The notes under the pieces are model-generated. The model was not told the origin of the DNA. It ran no database searches and was given only the letters and a program-made list of their open reading frames with translations. The translations under genes and the position numbers were made by a program. A stretch of 64,000 bases of DNA from Paenibacillus sp. EZ-K15 (GTDB lineage Bacteria > Bacillota > Bacilli > Paenibacillales > Paenibacillaceae). This document shows positions 50,851 through 60,345 of the stretch, in pieces. The DNA lies in NCBI RefSeq assembly GCF_002573715.1, contig NZ_PDHM01000024.1:161726-225725 (forward strand). The letters run 5' to 3'. Position 1 is the stretch's first letter. The number at the start of each line of letters is the position of its first letter.

Positions 50851-52299
50851 ATGCATGTTACATCCATCACTCTTGGTCTGATCATCGTACTGAATATCGT
50901 GTTCTCCATGTTCGTGGTTTTTAGGGAACGGCGGGATGCCGGCTCCACCTGGGCATGGCTGTTGGTGCTGTCCTTCATCCCGATTCTGGGCTTTGCGCTG
51001 TACCTGTTGTTCGCCCAAAATTTAAGAAGAATCCGTCTCTTTCATTGGGATGATCTGCAGAAAACCGGGATCGAGAAGGTATTGCTGTCTCAAATGGAAG
51101 GGATGAATAACGGGGAATACCCGTTCAGCAATCAAGCGGCGGCGGATAGCAGCGATTTGATCCATATGCATATCAATGAGAATCAGGCGATCCTTACGGA
51201 CGACAACCACGTTGAAATTTTCACGGATGGACGCAAGAAATTTGAACGGTTGTTTCAGGATATTGAGGAAGCCAAAGTCTACATACATATTCAATACTAC
51301 ATCATCCGTCGCGACGAACTGGGCAAGAAGCTAATGTCCCTGTTGACCAAAAAAGCAAAAGAAGGCGTGAAGGTCCGGGTTCTGTACGACGAGCTGGGCT
51401 CGCGTCAATTAACCAAGGGCTTCTTCAAAGCATTTCGCGAAGCTGGCGGAGAAGCCGAGGCCTTCTTCCCGTCCAAGCTCCGCTTCATCAATCTGCGCTT
51501 GAATTACCGTAATCACCGGAAGCTGGCTATCATTGATGGCGACATCGGGTATGTCGGCGGTTTTAACGTTGGGGATGAGTACCTGGGTCTGAATTCCAGG
51601 TTCGGATATTGGCGGGACACCCATCTGCGCATTCAAGGTGAAGCTGTTTATGCGATGCAGGTTCGCTTTATTCTCGACTGGAATCAGGCTTCGCACCATA
51701 ACGATATTTCTTATGAATCGAATCTGTTTCCCAAGATCGATTCGCCTGGCAATGTCGGGATTCAGATTGTGACCAGCGGTCCGGATTCCAGGTATGAACA
51801 CATCAAGAACGGTTATATCAAAATGATTTCGTCCGCCAAGAAATCGATTCACATTCAGACGCCGTATTTTATCCCCGATGCCAGCCTCCTGGATGCACTC
51901 CGCATTGCGGCGCTGTCCGGCGTTGAGGTTAACCTGATGATTCCCGATAAACCGGACCATCCCTTTGTCTATTGGGCGACCTTATCCTATATCGGGGAAA
52001 TGCTAAGAACCGGGGCTAATGTGTATCTCTACAATAATGGCTTCATTCATGCCAAGACCATCATCATTGACGAGAAGATTTCTTCCGTCGGCACGGCGAA
52101 TATCGATGTTCGAAGCTTCAAGCTGAATTTTGAAGTCAATGCATTCCTGTACGATGAGGATTTATCAAAACAATTGACTCACATCTTTCATCAGGATTTG
52201 CAGGTATCCAGCCAGCTTACGATGAAGCAGTATCTGGAGCGATCAAGGTGGATCAAGTTTAAGGAATCCATCTCACGCTTGCTGTCGCCTATTCTGTAA
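50851..52299 (+). CDS. cls: Cardiolipin synthase
   Basis: 482-residue phospholipase D superfamily enzyme: two N-terminal membrane helices (about 1-60), then two HKD motifs, NHRKLAIIDGDIGYVGG (about 218-235) and HAKTIIIDEKISSVGTANID (about 399-420). It condenses two phosphatidylglycerols to cardiolipin and glycerol at the membrane. The ATG follows TTTAGGAGGA. Divergent from the AI-2E gene. A VOC gene follows 120 bp downstream, which may share transcription. Confidence 0.95.
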   Translation: MHVTSITLGLIIVLNIVFSMFVVFRERRDAGSTWAWLLVLSFIPILGFALYLLFAQNLRRIRLFHWDDLQKTGIEKVLLSQMEGMNNGEYPFSNQAAADSSDLIHMHINENQAILTDDNHVEIFTDGRKKFERLFQDIEEAKVYIHIQYYIIRRDELGKKLMSLLTKKAKEGVKVRVLYDELGSRQLTKGFFKAFREAGGEAEAFFPSKLRFINLRLNYRNHRKLAIIDGDIGYVGGFNVGDEYLGLNSRFGYWRDTHLRIQGEAVYAMQVRFILDWNQASHHNDISYESNLFPKIDSPGNVGIQIVTSGPDSRYEHIKNGYIKMISSAKKSIHIQTPYFIPDASLLDALRIAALSGVEVNLMIPDKPDHPFVYWATLSYIGEMLRTGANVYLYNNGFIHAKTIIIDEKISSVGTANIDVRSFKLNFEVNAFLYDEDLSKQLTHIFHQDLQVSSQLTMKQYLERSRWIKFKESISRLLSPIL

Positions 52300-52421
52300 A
52301 ACAAGCCTTTAGCGCTGCCGCAAGATTTAGCAATCCAGAAGAAATGCGGGAGACTCAGACCGTTTATACTAAAGCCAAGGAAAACGAATCCATCATTTTA
52401 AAACTGGGAAGGATGTTGTAC

Positions 52422-52826
52422 GTGGCTAAACTGACACCGTATATTTTCTCTGAGGATGCAAAAGCGCAGGCTGAGTTTTATACCCAAGCATTAGGCGGGG
52501 AGATCTTGTCCGTGCAAACCCATGGCGAGATTCCTGGAACCAAGGAAGAGCTTAAAGACAAGGTCATGCATCTTAGTCTGGTAGCAGGAGGAATTCCAAT
52601 CTTTATGTCGGACTCCATATTCCAAACCCTGGAGCGAGGGAACGGAATTCATCTGAGCCTGTCGTTTGAAAGCGATGCTGAAGCACATGAAGCTTTTGAC
52701 CGCTTGGCAGAAGGCGGTAAGGTGCTTGATCCGCTGAAGACTCAATTCTGGGGAGCGCTGTTCGGGTTGCTGGAAGACAAGTTCGGCGTATTGTGGCAGG
52801 TAACGACCGAAGTCCAAGTCAATTAA
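52422..52826 (+). CDS. VOC-family protein (PhnB/glyoxalase-like)
   Basis: 134-residue VOC protein, one glyoxalase/bleomycin-resistance module pair: KLTPYIFSEDAKAQAEFYTQALGGEI, the PhnB-type start, and WGALFGLLEDKFGVLWQV at the end. Function unknown. GTG at 52422 has GGAAGG about nine bases upstream and gives the family's usual N-terminus; longer readings extend into the upstream gap. Terminator follows. Confidence 0.78.
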   Translation: MAKLTPYIFSEDAKAQAEFYTQALGGEILSVQTHGEIPGTKEELKDKVMHLSLVAGGIPIFMSDSIFQTLERGNGIHLSLSFESDAEAHEAFDRLAEGGKVLDPLKTQFWGALFGLLEDKFGVLWQVTTEVQVN

Positions 52827-52835
52827 TGGTAGAAG

Positions 52836-52868
52836 GCCCTTCAAGTTTCACTTGGAGGACTTTTTTTT
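52836..52868 (+). terminator. Intrinsic terminator after the VOC gene
   Basis: CCTTCAAGT-TTC-ACTTGGAGG hairpin (one wobble), then eight T residues. Confidence 0.9.
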
Positions 52869-52939
52869 GCGTGATTTATTTGGAGCTCCAACGTTCCACG
52901 ACTTCCACTGCGGCCAATCGGCTTGTGTCCAAAAAGACC

Positions 52940-53368
52940 TCAGTCCTTATTCTCCAATTGATCACTCACCTCGTATAGATGCAGCGATAATTCATCACCT
53001 TCGGCATTACCTAAAATAGCGCCGTAACGACTGCGCAAATTCATCCAGCACTCGTGAATCACTTTCTCCAAAGCCTTCCCTTTATCGGTTGTATAGATCA
53101 ATGACATCCTTCCTTCCACCCGATTATAAACCAGCCCTTTAACGGCCAGCTTCTCAACCAGTCGGGTTACGGTAGAAGGCTGAAGATGAAGAATTTCGCC
53201 TAATTCCTTCTGCGAGATCCCTTCCTTCTCATATACAGCCATAAGTAAATAAGCATAGGTGGGCGACAATCCGCTTGCGGCAAACTCATCTTCGGCCATC
53301 TTGGTGATAACCCGGCTAAGACGATTGGTAGTGAAGTAAAGACATTCCTTGATATACGTATTTAACAT
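52940..53368 (-). CDS. MarR-family transcriptional regulator
   Basis: 142-residue winged-helix regulator: TNRLSRVITKMAEDEFAASGLSPTYAYLLM, recognition helix ISQKELGEILHLQPSTVTRLVEKLAVKGLV, wing R-VEGRMSLIYTTDKG. Related to small MarR repressors of redox or aromatic response. ATG at 53368 follows AGAGGTAGCC. A candidate self-operator TTTGCACATACAAA lies at 53419-53432. It is possibly the regulator of neighbouring VOC or mhqO genes, but this is not shown. Confidence 0.85.
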   Translation of the reverse strand: MLNTYIKECLYFTTNRLSRVITKMAEDEFAASGLSPTYAYLLMAVYEKEGISQKELGEILHLQPSTVTRLVEKLAVKGLVYNRVEGRMSLIYTTDKGKALEKVIHECWMNLRSRYGAILGNAEGDELSLHLYEVSDQLENKD

Positions 53369-53418
53369 AACGGCTACCTCTTTCGCTGAGTTCATCCTGT
53401 TGAATCACCATTTATTGT

Positions 53419-53432
53419 TTGCACATACAAAT
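53419..53432. promoter_or_regulatory. Candidate MarR self-operator
   Basis: TTTG-CACATA-CAAA inverted repeat about 50 bp upstream of the marR start, next to TATATT/TATAAT-like elements. Confidence 0.35.
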
Positions 53433-53459
53433 ATAATGGATTTCCAAATAAAAGTAAAG

Positions 53460-53497
53460 CGGCAGATTCCCCCCATAACCCTGGGAGACCTCTGCCG
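53460..53497 (-). terminator. Possible terminator of the second VOC gene
   Basis: CGGCAGA/TCTGCCG hairpin followed by CTTTACTTTTATTT on the minus strand, about 60 bp after the VOC stop; the T run is interrupted. Confidence 0.55.
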
Positions 53498-53558
53498 TCA
53501 TTTTATTAGGTGTTTGCTTCTTCATGTTGTGATCCTGCAACTGCTTGCTTCAATGCTT

Positions 53559-53969
53559 CTATTCGACCTGGCTCTGATCCATGTACATGACTTCCCACAG
53601 GTGGCCATCCGGATCCTGGAAGCTCCAACCGTACATAAAGCCATGATCCACCGGATCATTGGAAGGCGACCCTCCTGCGGAAAGCGCGGCATTAACGATT
53701 TCGTCCACCTGCTCCCGGCTCTCGGCGGATAGTGCCAAAATCACTTCCGTAGTGTTGGCAGCATTCGATAGATCTTTCTTAGTGAACGTCTTGAAATAAT
53801 CCTCGGTGAGCAGCATGGCAAAGATGTTATCGCCGATGACCAGGCAAGCCGCGTTTTTGTCCGTAAATTGTGCGTTAAATTCAAAACCGATTTTTGAGAA
53901 AAAGTCCTTCGTTTTCTCCAAGTTCTTAACAGGTAGGTTCACAAAAATATTGTCGCTTTTCAAAGCCAT
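53559..53969 (-). CDS. VOC-family protein (glyoxalase/bleomycin resistance-like)
   Basis: 136-residue VOC protein: IFVNLPVKNLEKTKDFFSKIGFEFN, ACLVIGDNIFAMLLTEDYF, GFMYGWSFQDPDGHLWEVMYMD. Resembles YdfR/lactoylglutathione-lyase-like proteins of unknown role; the Glu in WEVMYMD is the usual metal ligand. ATG follows GAAGAGGTG. Monocistronic, downstream-convergent with marR's region. Confidence 0.85.
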   Translation of the reverse strand: MALKSDNIFVNLPVKNLEKTKDFFSKIGFEFNAQFTDKNAACLVIGDNIFAMLLTEDYFKTFTKKDLSNAANTTEVILALSAESREQVDEIVNAALSAGGSPSNDPVDHGFMYGWSFQDPDGHLWEVMYMDQSQVE

Positions 53970-54152
53970 TCCGAATCACCTCTTCGATTTGATAGATTCA
54001 TCTTAGCATGAGCAGCAGCACCGCATTTCTCTTCAATTGCTATGTTCAACCCAAGCTACGGAAATCCAGCTTACGAAGCATATTCAGGATCCAGTTGCTT
54101 AACAAAACATAGCAGCCATTCAGCCGACTATAGCTAATTATTCCTTATCGAA

Positions 54153-54202
54153 AAAAGGATGCCTCCAGGCCGTGTTTAAACTCGCCTGGGAGACATCCCA
54201 CT
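54153..54202 (-). terminator. Intrinsic terminator of the chitinase gene
   Basis: GGATGTCTCCCAGGC pairs with GCCTGGAGGCATCC, then six T residues on the minus strand, 21 bp after the stop. Confidence 0.93.
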
Positions 54203-54218
54203 TTATTACGAATCCATG

Positions 54219-57200
54219 TTAGTTAGATAAACCCACTGCCCGCAGCAATCTCATGACGGTTACCACCGTCTGAGCTTTGGTTACATGAGATTGTGGATCC
54301 AGCTTGGAGGCGGATACGCCTTGCATAATCTTCTGCTCCACGACGAAAGCGACGGACGACTTCGCATAAGACGAAACCTTGGCGTGGTCTTTAAATTTGT
54401 TTAACAATCCTTGGTTGGCTTCGTTCTTCTTGCCGGCATAATTCAGCACATTACTCAGCATGACGGCCAATTCCTCACGCGTAATCAAGCTGTTTGGATC
54501 AAAGATATCTCCTGAGCGTCCCTTCACTAACCCTGCCGCTTTCGCAGCTGCAATCTCTCTGGCATACCGGGATTTCGGATCTACATCCTTGAAGTTGGCA
54601 AAACTGTCGTCAGGCAGAATACCCAGCGCCTTCACCACAATGAATATAATCTCGGCACGGGTAATTTGTTTATTACCGCCGAAAGATCCGTTATTTTCTC
54701 CAGTTACGATCAGCTTGGCGGCAGCCTGCGCCACGTCTTCCCGTGCCCAAGAAGGGATCGCGTCACTAAACCGGATATCTTGCTGAACCAGAGCATAAAT
54801 CCCGCTGCCAGTTTTCTTGATTTCAACAGTTACCGTGCCATCCGCGTTAACTTTAAACAAGGTTGGAACGGATCGAAGCTCCTGGGTACCTGGTGTATAA
54901 ACCACTCCGGTAGCACGTTTTACATTTATCTTTTTCGCATCGACGGTCATAAATTCGCTGACATGGGTTTTGCCGAAATGCTTCAGTTCGGTCGTTGTCT
55001 TATCCGCGTTTATTTGCTCAAGCTTGAACAACAGCGGAGTAGCTAGTACTTCTCTTCCCTTAATCAGTTTCTCCACATTTGCTGCATCGGCAGCCCCTGG
55101 AGAAACAATCGAAACTTTTACAGGACCGGAAACCGTAATCAGCGAAGCCGGAATCCGGTATTCTGTCCCGTTCACGATAATGGAGAGACTGGCCTTGGCT
55201 CCTTTTTTCGCAACGGCTGCGATGATTTCTTGCGGAATCTCAACCTCAGCCTGCTTCGCACCCGCACCCGCATGGATCTGGAAGTTGGAGGAATCCGAAA
55301 GGTTAATGCTGTTAACAGCTGCAGCCGTTGGTATGGTCACCACAGCCTTATCGCCATGAAGCGTGACGTTTGCCTCTAGCTGATCTTTGGCTTTAGGCGG
55401 TTGTGGCGTCGAAGGCGTTGGTGAACCAGAGCCTCCCGATCCTCCTGATCCGCCGGAACCGTCAGATCCACCGGAACCGCTGCTTGAAGTCGTTACGCTA
55501 AGCAGATTCGAAGCGCTGGAGACGCGGTTAATCTCATCTCCCGTTCGATCTACCGCAAGCACATGAATCTTGTAGTTCGTCAGAGAGCTAAGGCCATTCA
55601 CGGTATAACTATTATCTGTAACCGAGCCTGACATAGCATTATTTACGTATACTTCATATCCCGTTGCGCCTGCCACAGCATCCCATTTCACCTGAATGGA
55701 GCCTGCGCTGGCACTTACCCTTGAGAGATTCGCCGGAGCCGGAAGTGCTGAAGCATTGACTTTGCCGTCGATCGGCAAGTCGTGAATGAGTTGAGTCGTC
55801 AGAGACTTATTACGGTCGCCGCTGATATCCCAGCTCATGACGCCTGCAATATCCAGCGACTTCACGATGGAAGCGGTGTACTTCATGGTGTTCTTATCGT
55901 TGTAGGTGATGAACACTTTATTTTGATCGTTGTACAGGTAAGGAACCTTGGCGGATTCGTTCCAATATCTCTTATAGCTATTCTTGTCGATGTAGTTATT
56001 CTCGAGATCGCTAAAATCGAAAATGGCAGGCTCCCACGTTCCAAAACTAGATCCATCCTTATTGCATGCCTGATATTGACCAAGTGGACCACAACCATCC
56101 CAGCCCTTGCCGTAGTAAGGAACGCCCACGATCAACTTATATGTCGGCACTCCGCCGTTCAAATGGCCTAACAAACCGCCAAGCACATGATTTCTTGGAG
56201 CGGATGATGTTGGAAGAGTTTTATCATAAAATAATGGTGCATTATGATGACCAAATGAATCAGATTTACCGCTGTAATCATAGGTCATAATATTGACAAA
56301 ATCGAGATACTGCACAGAGTTAGTAAAGTCTGCGTTTACGGTAAAATTGTCTCCCTGCCCTGAAGCAATCGTCAGCAAATAATATTTCCCGTCCTCTGAA
56401 CCGGCTGCATCCAACGCCTCGCGAACGGTTTTCATTAACAATGTGAAGTTTTCTTTATCCTCCGGTGCTCTGGAATTCGACTCTTCCCCGTCTTCGACCG
56501 GGTACTCCCAATCGATATCCAAACCATCAAACTTGTAGTCTCGGAGGAATTTTACAGCAGAGTTAGCAAAAGTACGGCGTGTTTCTTCCGTCATGGCTAC
56601 ATTAGAAAAATTATCAGACCAGGACCAGCCGCCTACTGAAACCATAAGCTTCAATTGAGGGTTCGATGCCTTGACGGATTCGAATGCTGCGAAATTCTGA
56701 AAATCAAATGTCGGATCTCCAATCACAATTTCTCCGTCATGGACGTATCGATCCTGTGCAGGAATATTAGGATCTTCGCAGGCTCTCGGCCCGCTCCCGT
56801 ATTTTTTCCAACATATATCGGCAAAGGCATAGTTAATGTGGGTGATCTGTGATACATCCAAGTCACCAGGATGAAAATTACGTCCTTCGGTACTAGCTGA
56901 CCAAGAAGTGTAGTACGTAATATTGTTATAATTGCTGCCAGGAACTACCGACACTGCTTCGCTTTCAGGCGAAGTCCATAGGCCGTTATGGCCCACTACC
57001 TTATACGAATAGGTCTTTCCTTCTTCCAGTCCAGCAGCTACAAACCGACTCCCGCTACTCGAACCAACCTTTACTCCATCCTGATAAATATCATAGCTTG
57101 TGGCCCCAGGCACCGGTGCCCAGCCCAGTGAAACCGTAGATCGTGTAGCCGTCACTACCTGTAACCCTTGAGGTTGAGCCAGTTCCCCCCACTTAAGGGT

Positions 57201-57959
57201 AACGGCATTACTATTGGCGGATGCTTCCAAAGCTCCATTTACGCTTCTCTGCGCGCCTAATTTAAAAGTATAAGTCTCTCCTGCTTCCAAAGGTCCATAA
57301 GTAGCCGTGGTAACGGAGTTTTCCCAAGTGCCGCCTTTCCATGCTCCATTAATATAAATGTCATAAGCTTCGGCTCCAGGACTCGAACCCCAACTCAGCG
57401 TAACCGTATCTTCCGTTACATCGTCAATTTTAAGATGGCTTGGAGGAGTCAACGGTGCATCTTTATATTCAGCTTCGTCTTTGGTTGTGGTGAATTCCAA
57501 TACATTACTTTTGTGTTCTTTTTTCACATCGCCGTCCCACGTAATATAGATTCTGTAGGTCGTTTCAGGTGTCAATCCGGTCACAGCACGGGTCCAATAA
57601 TTGCCCCATGCCAGCCACTTGCCTGAATCCGCGTCCCACACCTGTATATTGTTTTCACCTTCGACGGGTTTGAAATCCCATTTAAAAATCGCCATATTAT
57701 GGGATACACTTTCAATCTCGAGATTCTGTGGTGCCAGCGGATCCTGGGCTTCATTGGACTGGGCTTTATACGTTGAGTTCGTTACTGTCGCGGGCTCTAG
57801 GCCGGAGTTAACTGTGGAAATATCTGTAGAAATGTCTGTAGGAGGAGCGCTTTCTGCTGCATAGGATGCAGGCGCATTAAGCAGTGGTGTAAAAATGAGA
57901 ATAAGGGCTAAAAAACATATCACCCATTTCAGGTGCTTTTTCGTTATAAATGATGTCAC
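54219..57959 (-). CDS. Cell-surface chitinase: FnIII x3, GH18, FnIII, SLH x3
   Basis: 1246 residues. Signal peptide (about 1-35); three fibronectin type III modules (about 76-160, 171-257, 260-340); a GH18 catalytic domain (about 347-730) with the DxxDxDxE motif DGLDIDWEYP at 478-487 (Glu485 acid) and SVGGWSWS; a fourth FnIII (about 743-825); a Gly/Ser linker; a domain of about 170 residues with no recognised family; then three SLH repeats (about 1065-1117, 1122-1177, 1186-1242). It hydrolyses chitin while anchored to cell wall polysaccharide. GTG at 57959 follows AGAGGTG; another GTG three codons earlier overlaps that site. Confidence 0.93.
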   Translation of the reverse strand: MTSFITKKHLKWVICFLALILIFTPLLNAPASYAAESAPPTDISTDISTVNSGLEPATVTNSTYKAQSNEAQDPLAPQNLEIESVSHNMAIFKWDFKPVEGENNIQVWDADSGKWLAWGNYWTRAVTGLTPETTYRIYITWDGDVKKEHKSNVLEFTTTKDEAEYKDAPLTPPSHLKIDDVTEDTVTLSWGSSPGAEAYDIYINGAWKGGTWENSVTTATYGPLEAGETYTFKLGAQRSVNGALEASANSNAVTLKWGELAQPQGLQVVTATRSTVSLGWAPVPGATSYDIYQDGVKVGSSSGSRFVAAGLEEGKTYSYKVVGHNGLWTSPESEAVSVVPGSNYNNITYYTSWSASTEGRNFHPGDLDVSQITHINYAFADICWKKYGSGPRACEDPNIPAQDRYVHDGEIVIGDPTFDFQNFAAFESVKASNPQLKLMVSVGGWSWSDNFSNVAMTEETRRTFANSAVKFLRDYKFDGLDIDWEYPVEDGEESNSRAPEDKENFTLLMKTVREALDAAGSEDGKYYLLTIASGQGDNFTVNADFTNSVQYLDFVNIMTYDYSGKSDSFGHHNAPLFYDKTLPTSSAPRNHVLGGLLGHLNGGVPTYKLIVGVPYYGKGWDGCGPLGQYQACNKDGSSFGTWEPAIFDFSDLENNYIDKNSYKRYWNESAKVPYLYNDQNKVFITYNDKNTMKYTASIVKSLDIAGVMSWDISGDRNKSLTTQLIHDLPIDGKVNASALPAPANLSRVSASAGSIQVKWDAVAGATGYEVYVNNAMSGSVTDNSYTVNGLSSLTNYKIHVLAVDRTGDEINRVSSASNLLSVTTSSSGSGGSDGSGGSGGSGGSGSPTPSTPQPPKAKDQLEANVTLHGDKAVVTIPTAAAVNSINLSDSSNFQIHAGAGAKQAEVEIPQEIIAAVAKKGAKASLSIIVNGTEYRIPASLITVSGPVKVSIVSPGAADAANVEKLIKGREVLATPLLFKLEQINADKTTTELKHFGKTHVSEFMTVDAKKINVKRATGVVYTPGTQELRSVPTLFKVNADGTVTVEIKKTGSGIYALVQQDIRFSDAIPSWAREDVAQAAAKLIVTGENNGSFGGNKQITRAEIIFIVVKALGILPDDSFANFKDVDPKSRYAREIAAAKAAGLVKGRSGDIFDPNSLITREELAVMLSNVLNYAGKKNEANQGLLNKFKDHAKVSSYAKSSVAFVVEQKIMQGVSASKLDPQSHVTKAQTVVTVMRLLRAVGLSN

Positions 57960-58383
57960 CGTTTTCACCTCTGTTGATTAAATTTCGATTGCAAATGATA
58001 CAGCATTTCAATGAATGTCTGTCCCTCGGTGTCATCGAGTATTTCTTTGATGACTTGCCTAATTTCGCATATCGCTCAAATCCAACTTGTATTGAAAGCG
58101 GTTACTTATTTTCCCAGCTCAATTATGTAGAGTTCAGTCCCCCCTCTCTCTACTCATGATTGAATCACTGTCCGTACGCTCTACTACAGCCTCCTTTCTT
58201 GAGTTCGTTGTTATTCAATAAATATTCATATATTTGTATCATGGAACCTACACCATCGATTGAGAAGGGATACATTTCCATAAACACGGGATAAATTCTT
58301 GTAATTTTATATTCTGTTAATAAATTCAACATAGATCCACTTTACCCGTGCCTGCAATACGCATAATGCCTTCAAATAAATAT
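57960..58383. other. Upstream region of the chitinase gene
   Basis: AT-rich, gene-free stretch. It should hold the chitinase promoter and any control site, but no clear -35/-10 pair or palindrome was identified. Short open frames here have no ribosome site. Confidence 0.35.
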
Positions 58384-58470
58384 CTCTATTACGTTGGATT
58401 TAATAAATACTGATATACTATTGCTAATTGAGGTACTGTGTTGTACGATGTATGTGCAGAAGGCAGGTGT
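58384..58470 (+). promoter_or_regulatory. PadR-type promoter/operator, copy 1 (before serine hydrolase)
   Basis: -35 TTGCTA (58421-58426), 17-bp spacer, -10 TACGAT (58444-58449). The spacer and -10 hold GTACTGTGTTGTAC (58433-58446). The same block, from CTCTATTACGTTG to the GCAG-AGG end, precedes padR at 59930-60000. It lies about 175 bp before the serine hydrolase gene. Confidence 0.65.
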
Positions 58471-58646
58471 GAAAGACGGAACAATTATGACGTGCATATG
58501 AAAAACAACCAAGTAAACAAGGGTATTTCAAGAAAAACAAGTCATTTAGGGGGTTAACAAACATGTGAAAAAGAGGAATTTACCGCTTGTTAGGACAGAA
58601 TGGCGTTGGTAAACCATACAATATGAATAGAGAAGAGGAATGCCTT

Positions 58647-59816
58647 ATGAAAATACGTAATCAAATTACATCTGCAAGTCTGGCCCTTTTAATAACTGGA
58701 AGTGCCCTGCTATACACATCGCCAACCTCAATTGTAAAAGCAGAGCCCACTCAAAATGTATCTAGTTCGTTACAAACAAGCACTCAACGAGATCATAATT
58801 CCGTCAAACAAGCAATGCGGGATACATTGCAACTTGGATTCCCGGGGATACTTGCTAAAACTTCTGAGGGTGGAAAAACGTGGGGTTATGCGGCTGGGGT
58901 AGCGAATCTGAGCACCAAGAAACCAATGGAAACAGATTTTCGCTTTCGCATTGGCAGCGTGACGAAGACGTTCACCGCAACGGTTGTACTTCAATTAGCT
59001 GGAGAGAACCGCTTGAATCTAGACGACTCCATCGAAAAATGGTTGCCTGGTGTCATTCAAGGAAATGGATATCATGGTAAACAGATTACCATCCGGCAGA
59101 TATTGAACCATACAAGTGGTATCGCTGAATACTCAAGATTCAAAGGCGCTGATTTTATGGATACAAAAAAATCGTATACGGCTGAAGAAATAGTGAAGAT
59201 GGGGATTTCTCTGCCCCCAGACTTTGTCCCAGGAAAGGGATGGTCTTATTCAAACACAGGATACGTATTACTGGGTATTCTTATTGAAAAAGTAACCGGA
59301 AACAGCTACGCGGAAGAGATTGAAAATCGGATTATTGAACCGCTTGAATTGTCGGATACATTCCTACCTGGCAATTCAAGCGTTATTCCAGGCACCAAGC
59401 ATGCTCGGGGATATTCCCAACCAGACGAAGCAAGTGAGATAAAAGACGTTACTTATTATAACCCAAGTGCAGGTAGCTCGGCTGGAGATATGATTTCTAC
59501 TGCTGACGACTTAAATAAATTCTTCTCTTCCTTGCTCGGTGGCAAATTACTGAAGAAACAGCAACTAAAACAAATGCTTACTACAGTTCCTACAGGAAGA
59601 GCAGGAATGGATGGATGGGGTCTTGGAATCTTTGAAACTAAGCTTCCAAACGGTGTCTCGATATGGGGACACACAGGTGGCATTCTAGGGTTTTCTACTT
59701 TTGCTGGAGGTACACTTGGAGGCAAGCATACGTTGGTCGTCAGTTTGAACAGTTTGGGTAGAGATAACAGTCCTAATCCTTTTAAAAATATTTTACTTGC
59801 TGAATTTAGCAAGTAG
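58647..59816 (+). CDS. Secreted serine hydrolase (class C beta-lactamase/DD-carboxypeptidase family)
   Basis: 389 residues with a signal peptide (about 1-33). Beta-lactamase-fold motifs: SxxK at Ser104 (GSVTKTF), YSN at 201-203 (WSYSNTGY) and HTGG at 342-345. Length and motifs fit D-alanyl-D-alanine carboxypeptidases of the Streptomyces R61 type and related esterases more than a true resistance beta-lactamase. ATG at 58647 follows AAGAGGA. AT-rich and preceded by a copy of the PadR-type promoter. It may modify the cell wall or degrade beta-lactam-like compounds. Confidence 0.85.
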   Translation: MKIRNQITSASLALLITGSALLYTSPTSIVKAEPTQNVSSSLQTSTQRDHNSVKQAMRDTLQLGFPGILAKTSEGGKTWGYAAGVANLSTKKPMETDFRFRIGSVTKTFTATVVLQLAGENRLNLDDSIEKWLPGVIQGNGYHGKQITIRQILNHTSGIAEYSRFKGADFMDTKKSYTAEEIVKMGISLPPDFVPGKGWSYSNTGYVLLGILIEKVTGNSYAEEIENRIIEPLELSDTFLPGNSSVIPGTKHARGYSQPDEASEIKDVTYYNPSAGSSAGDMISTADDLNKFFSSLLGGKLLKKQQLKQMLTTVPTGRAGMDGWGLGIFETKLPNGVSIWGHTGGILGFSTFAGGTLGGKHTLVVSLNSLGRDNSPNPFKNILLAEFSK

Positions 59817-59929
59817 GCAAAAAGGAAAAACATTATTCTTTCTGTAGAACCATAGGAAAGGATGGCGCATGAGATTTGGCTGCTTTATGTATTTGATCAG
59901 TCAACATGTAGCAAGCGATTCCCTCTATT

Positions 59930-60000
59930 ACGTTGAATAAAAAAACTGACGTACTATTGATATTTGATGTACTGTGTTGTACGATGTATCCGCAGGAGGT
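59930..60000 (+). promoter_or_regulatory. PadR-type promoter/operator, copy 2 (before padR)
   Basis: -35 TTGATA (59957-59962), 17-bp spacer, -10 TACGAT (59980-59985), with GTACTGTGTTGTAC at 59969-59982 as in copy 1. It ends in AGGAGG, the padR ribosome site, and is the expected autoregulatory site. Confidence 0.75.
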
Positions 60001-60008
60001 AAAATATC

Positions 60009-60341
60009 ATGAATGTCGAAGATTGGAAATCACAAATCAAGCGAGGAACACTCGAATTTTGTATTCTATTGCTAATAAAGCAGCGACCATATTATGGATA
60101 TGAAATCATAAGTAAGTTAGAGCAGCATCCTATTGTTGCTGCAAAAGAAAATACAATTTATCCCCTGCTTAGAAGATTATTGAAAGAAGAATATGTATCT
60201 TCATCTTGGCAAGAAAGTACAGAGGGTTTGCCACCGAGAAAATATTATTCCATTACAGAAAAAGGAAACGAATACTTAAACGCTATGTCCTTAGAATGGG
60301 ATAATTTATTAATTGCTATAGCAGAAATTAAAGGAGTGTGA
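60009..60341 (+). CDS. PadR-family transcriptional regulator
   Basis: 110-residue PadR: QIKRGTLEFCILLLIKQRPYYGYEIISKLE, NTIYPLLRRLLKEEYVSS and PPRKYYSITEKGNEYL, the winged-helix fold with a C-terminal dimerisation helix. Single-domain type usually paired with a HAAS membrane protein, as here (four-base gap). ATG follows AGGAGG. Likely represses its own promoter and perhaps that of the serine hydrolase. Confidence 0.92.
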   Translation: MNVEDWKSQIKRGTLEFCILLLIKQRPYYGYEIISKLEQHPIVAAKENTIYPLLRRLLKEEYVSSSWQESTEGLPPRKYYSITEKGNEYLNAMSLEWDNLLIAIAEIKGV

Positions 60342-60345
60342 AATT

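Noticed and set aside
58647..59816. Antibiotic-resistance class C beta-lactamase
   Set aside because: The motifs are shared with DD-carboxypeptidases and esterases, and nothing points to AmpC specifically.
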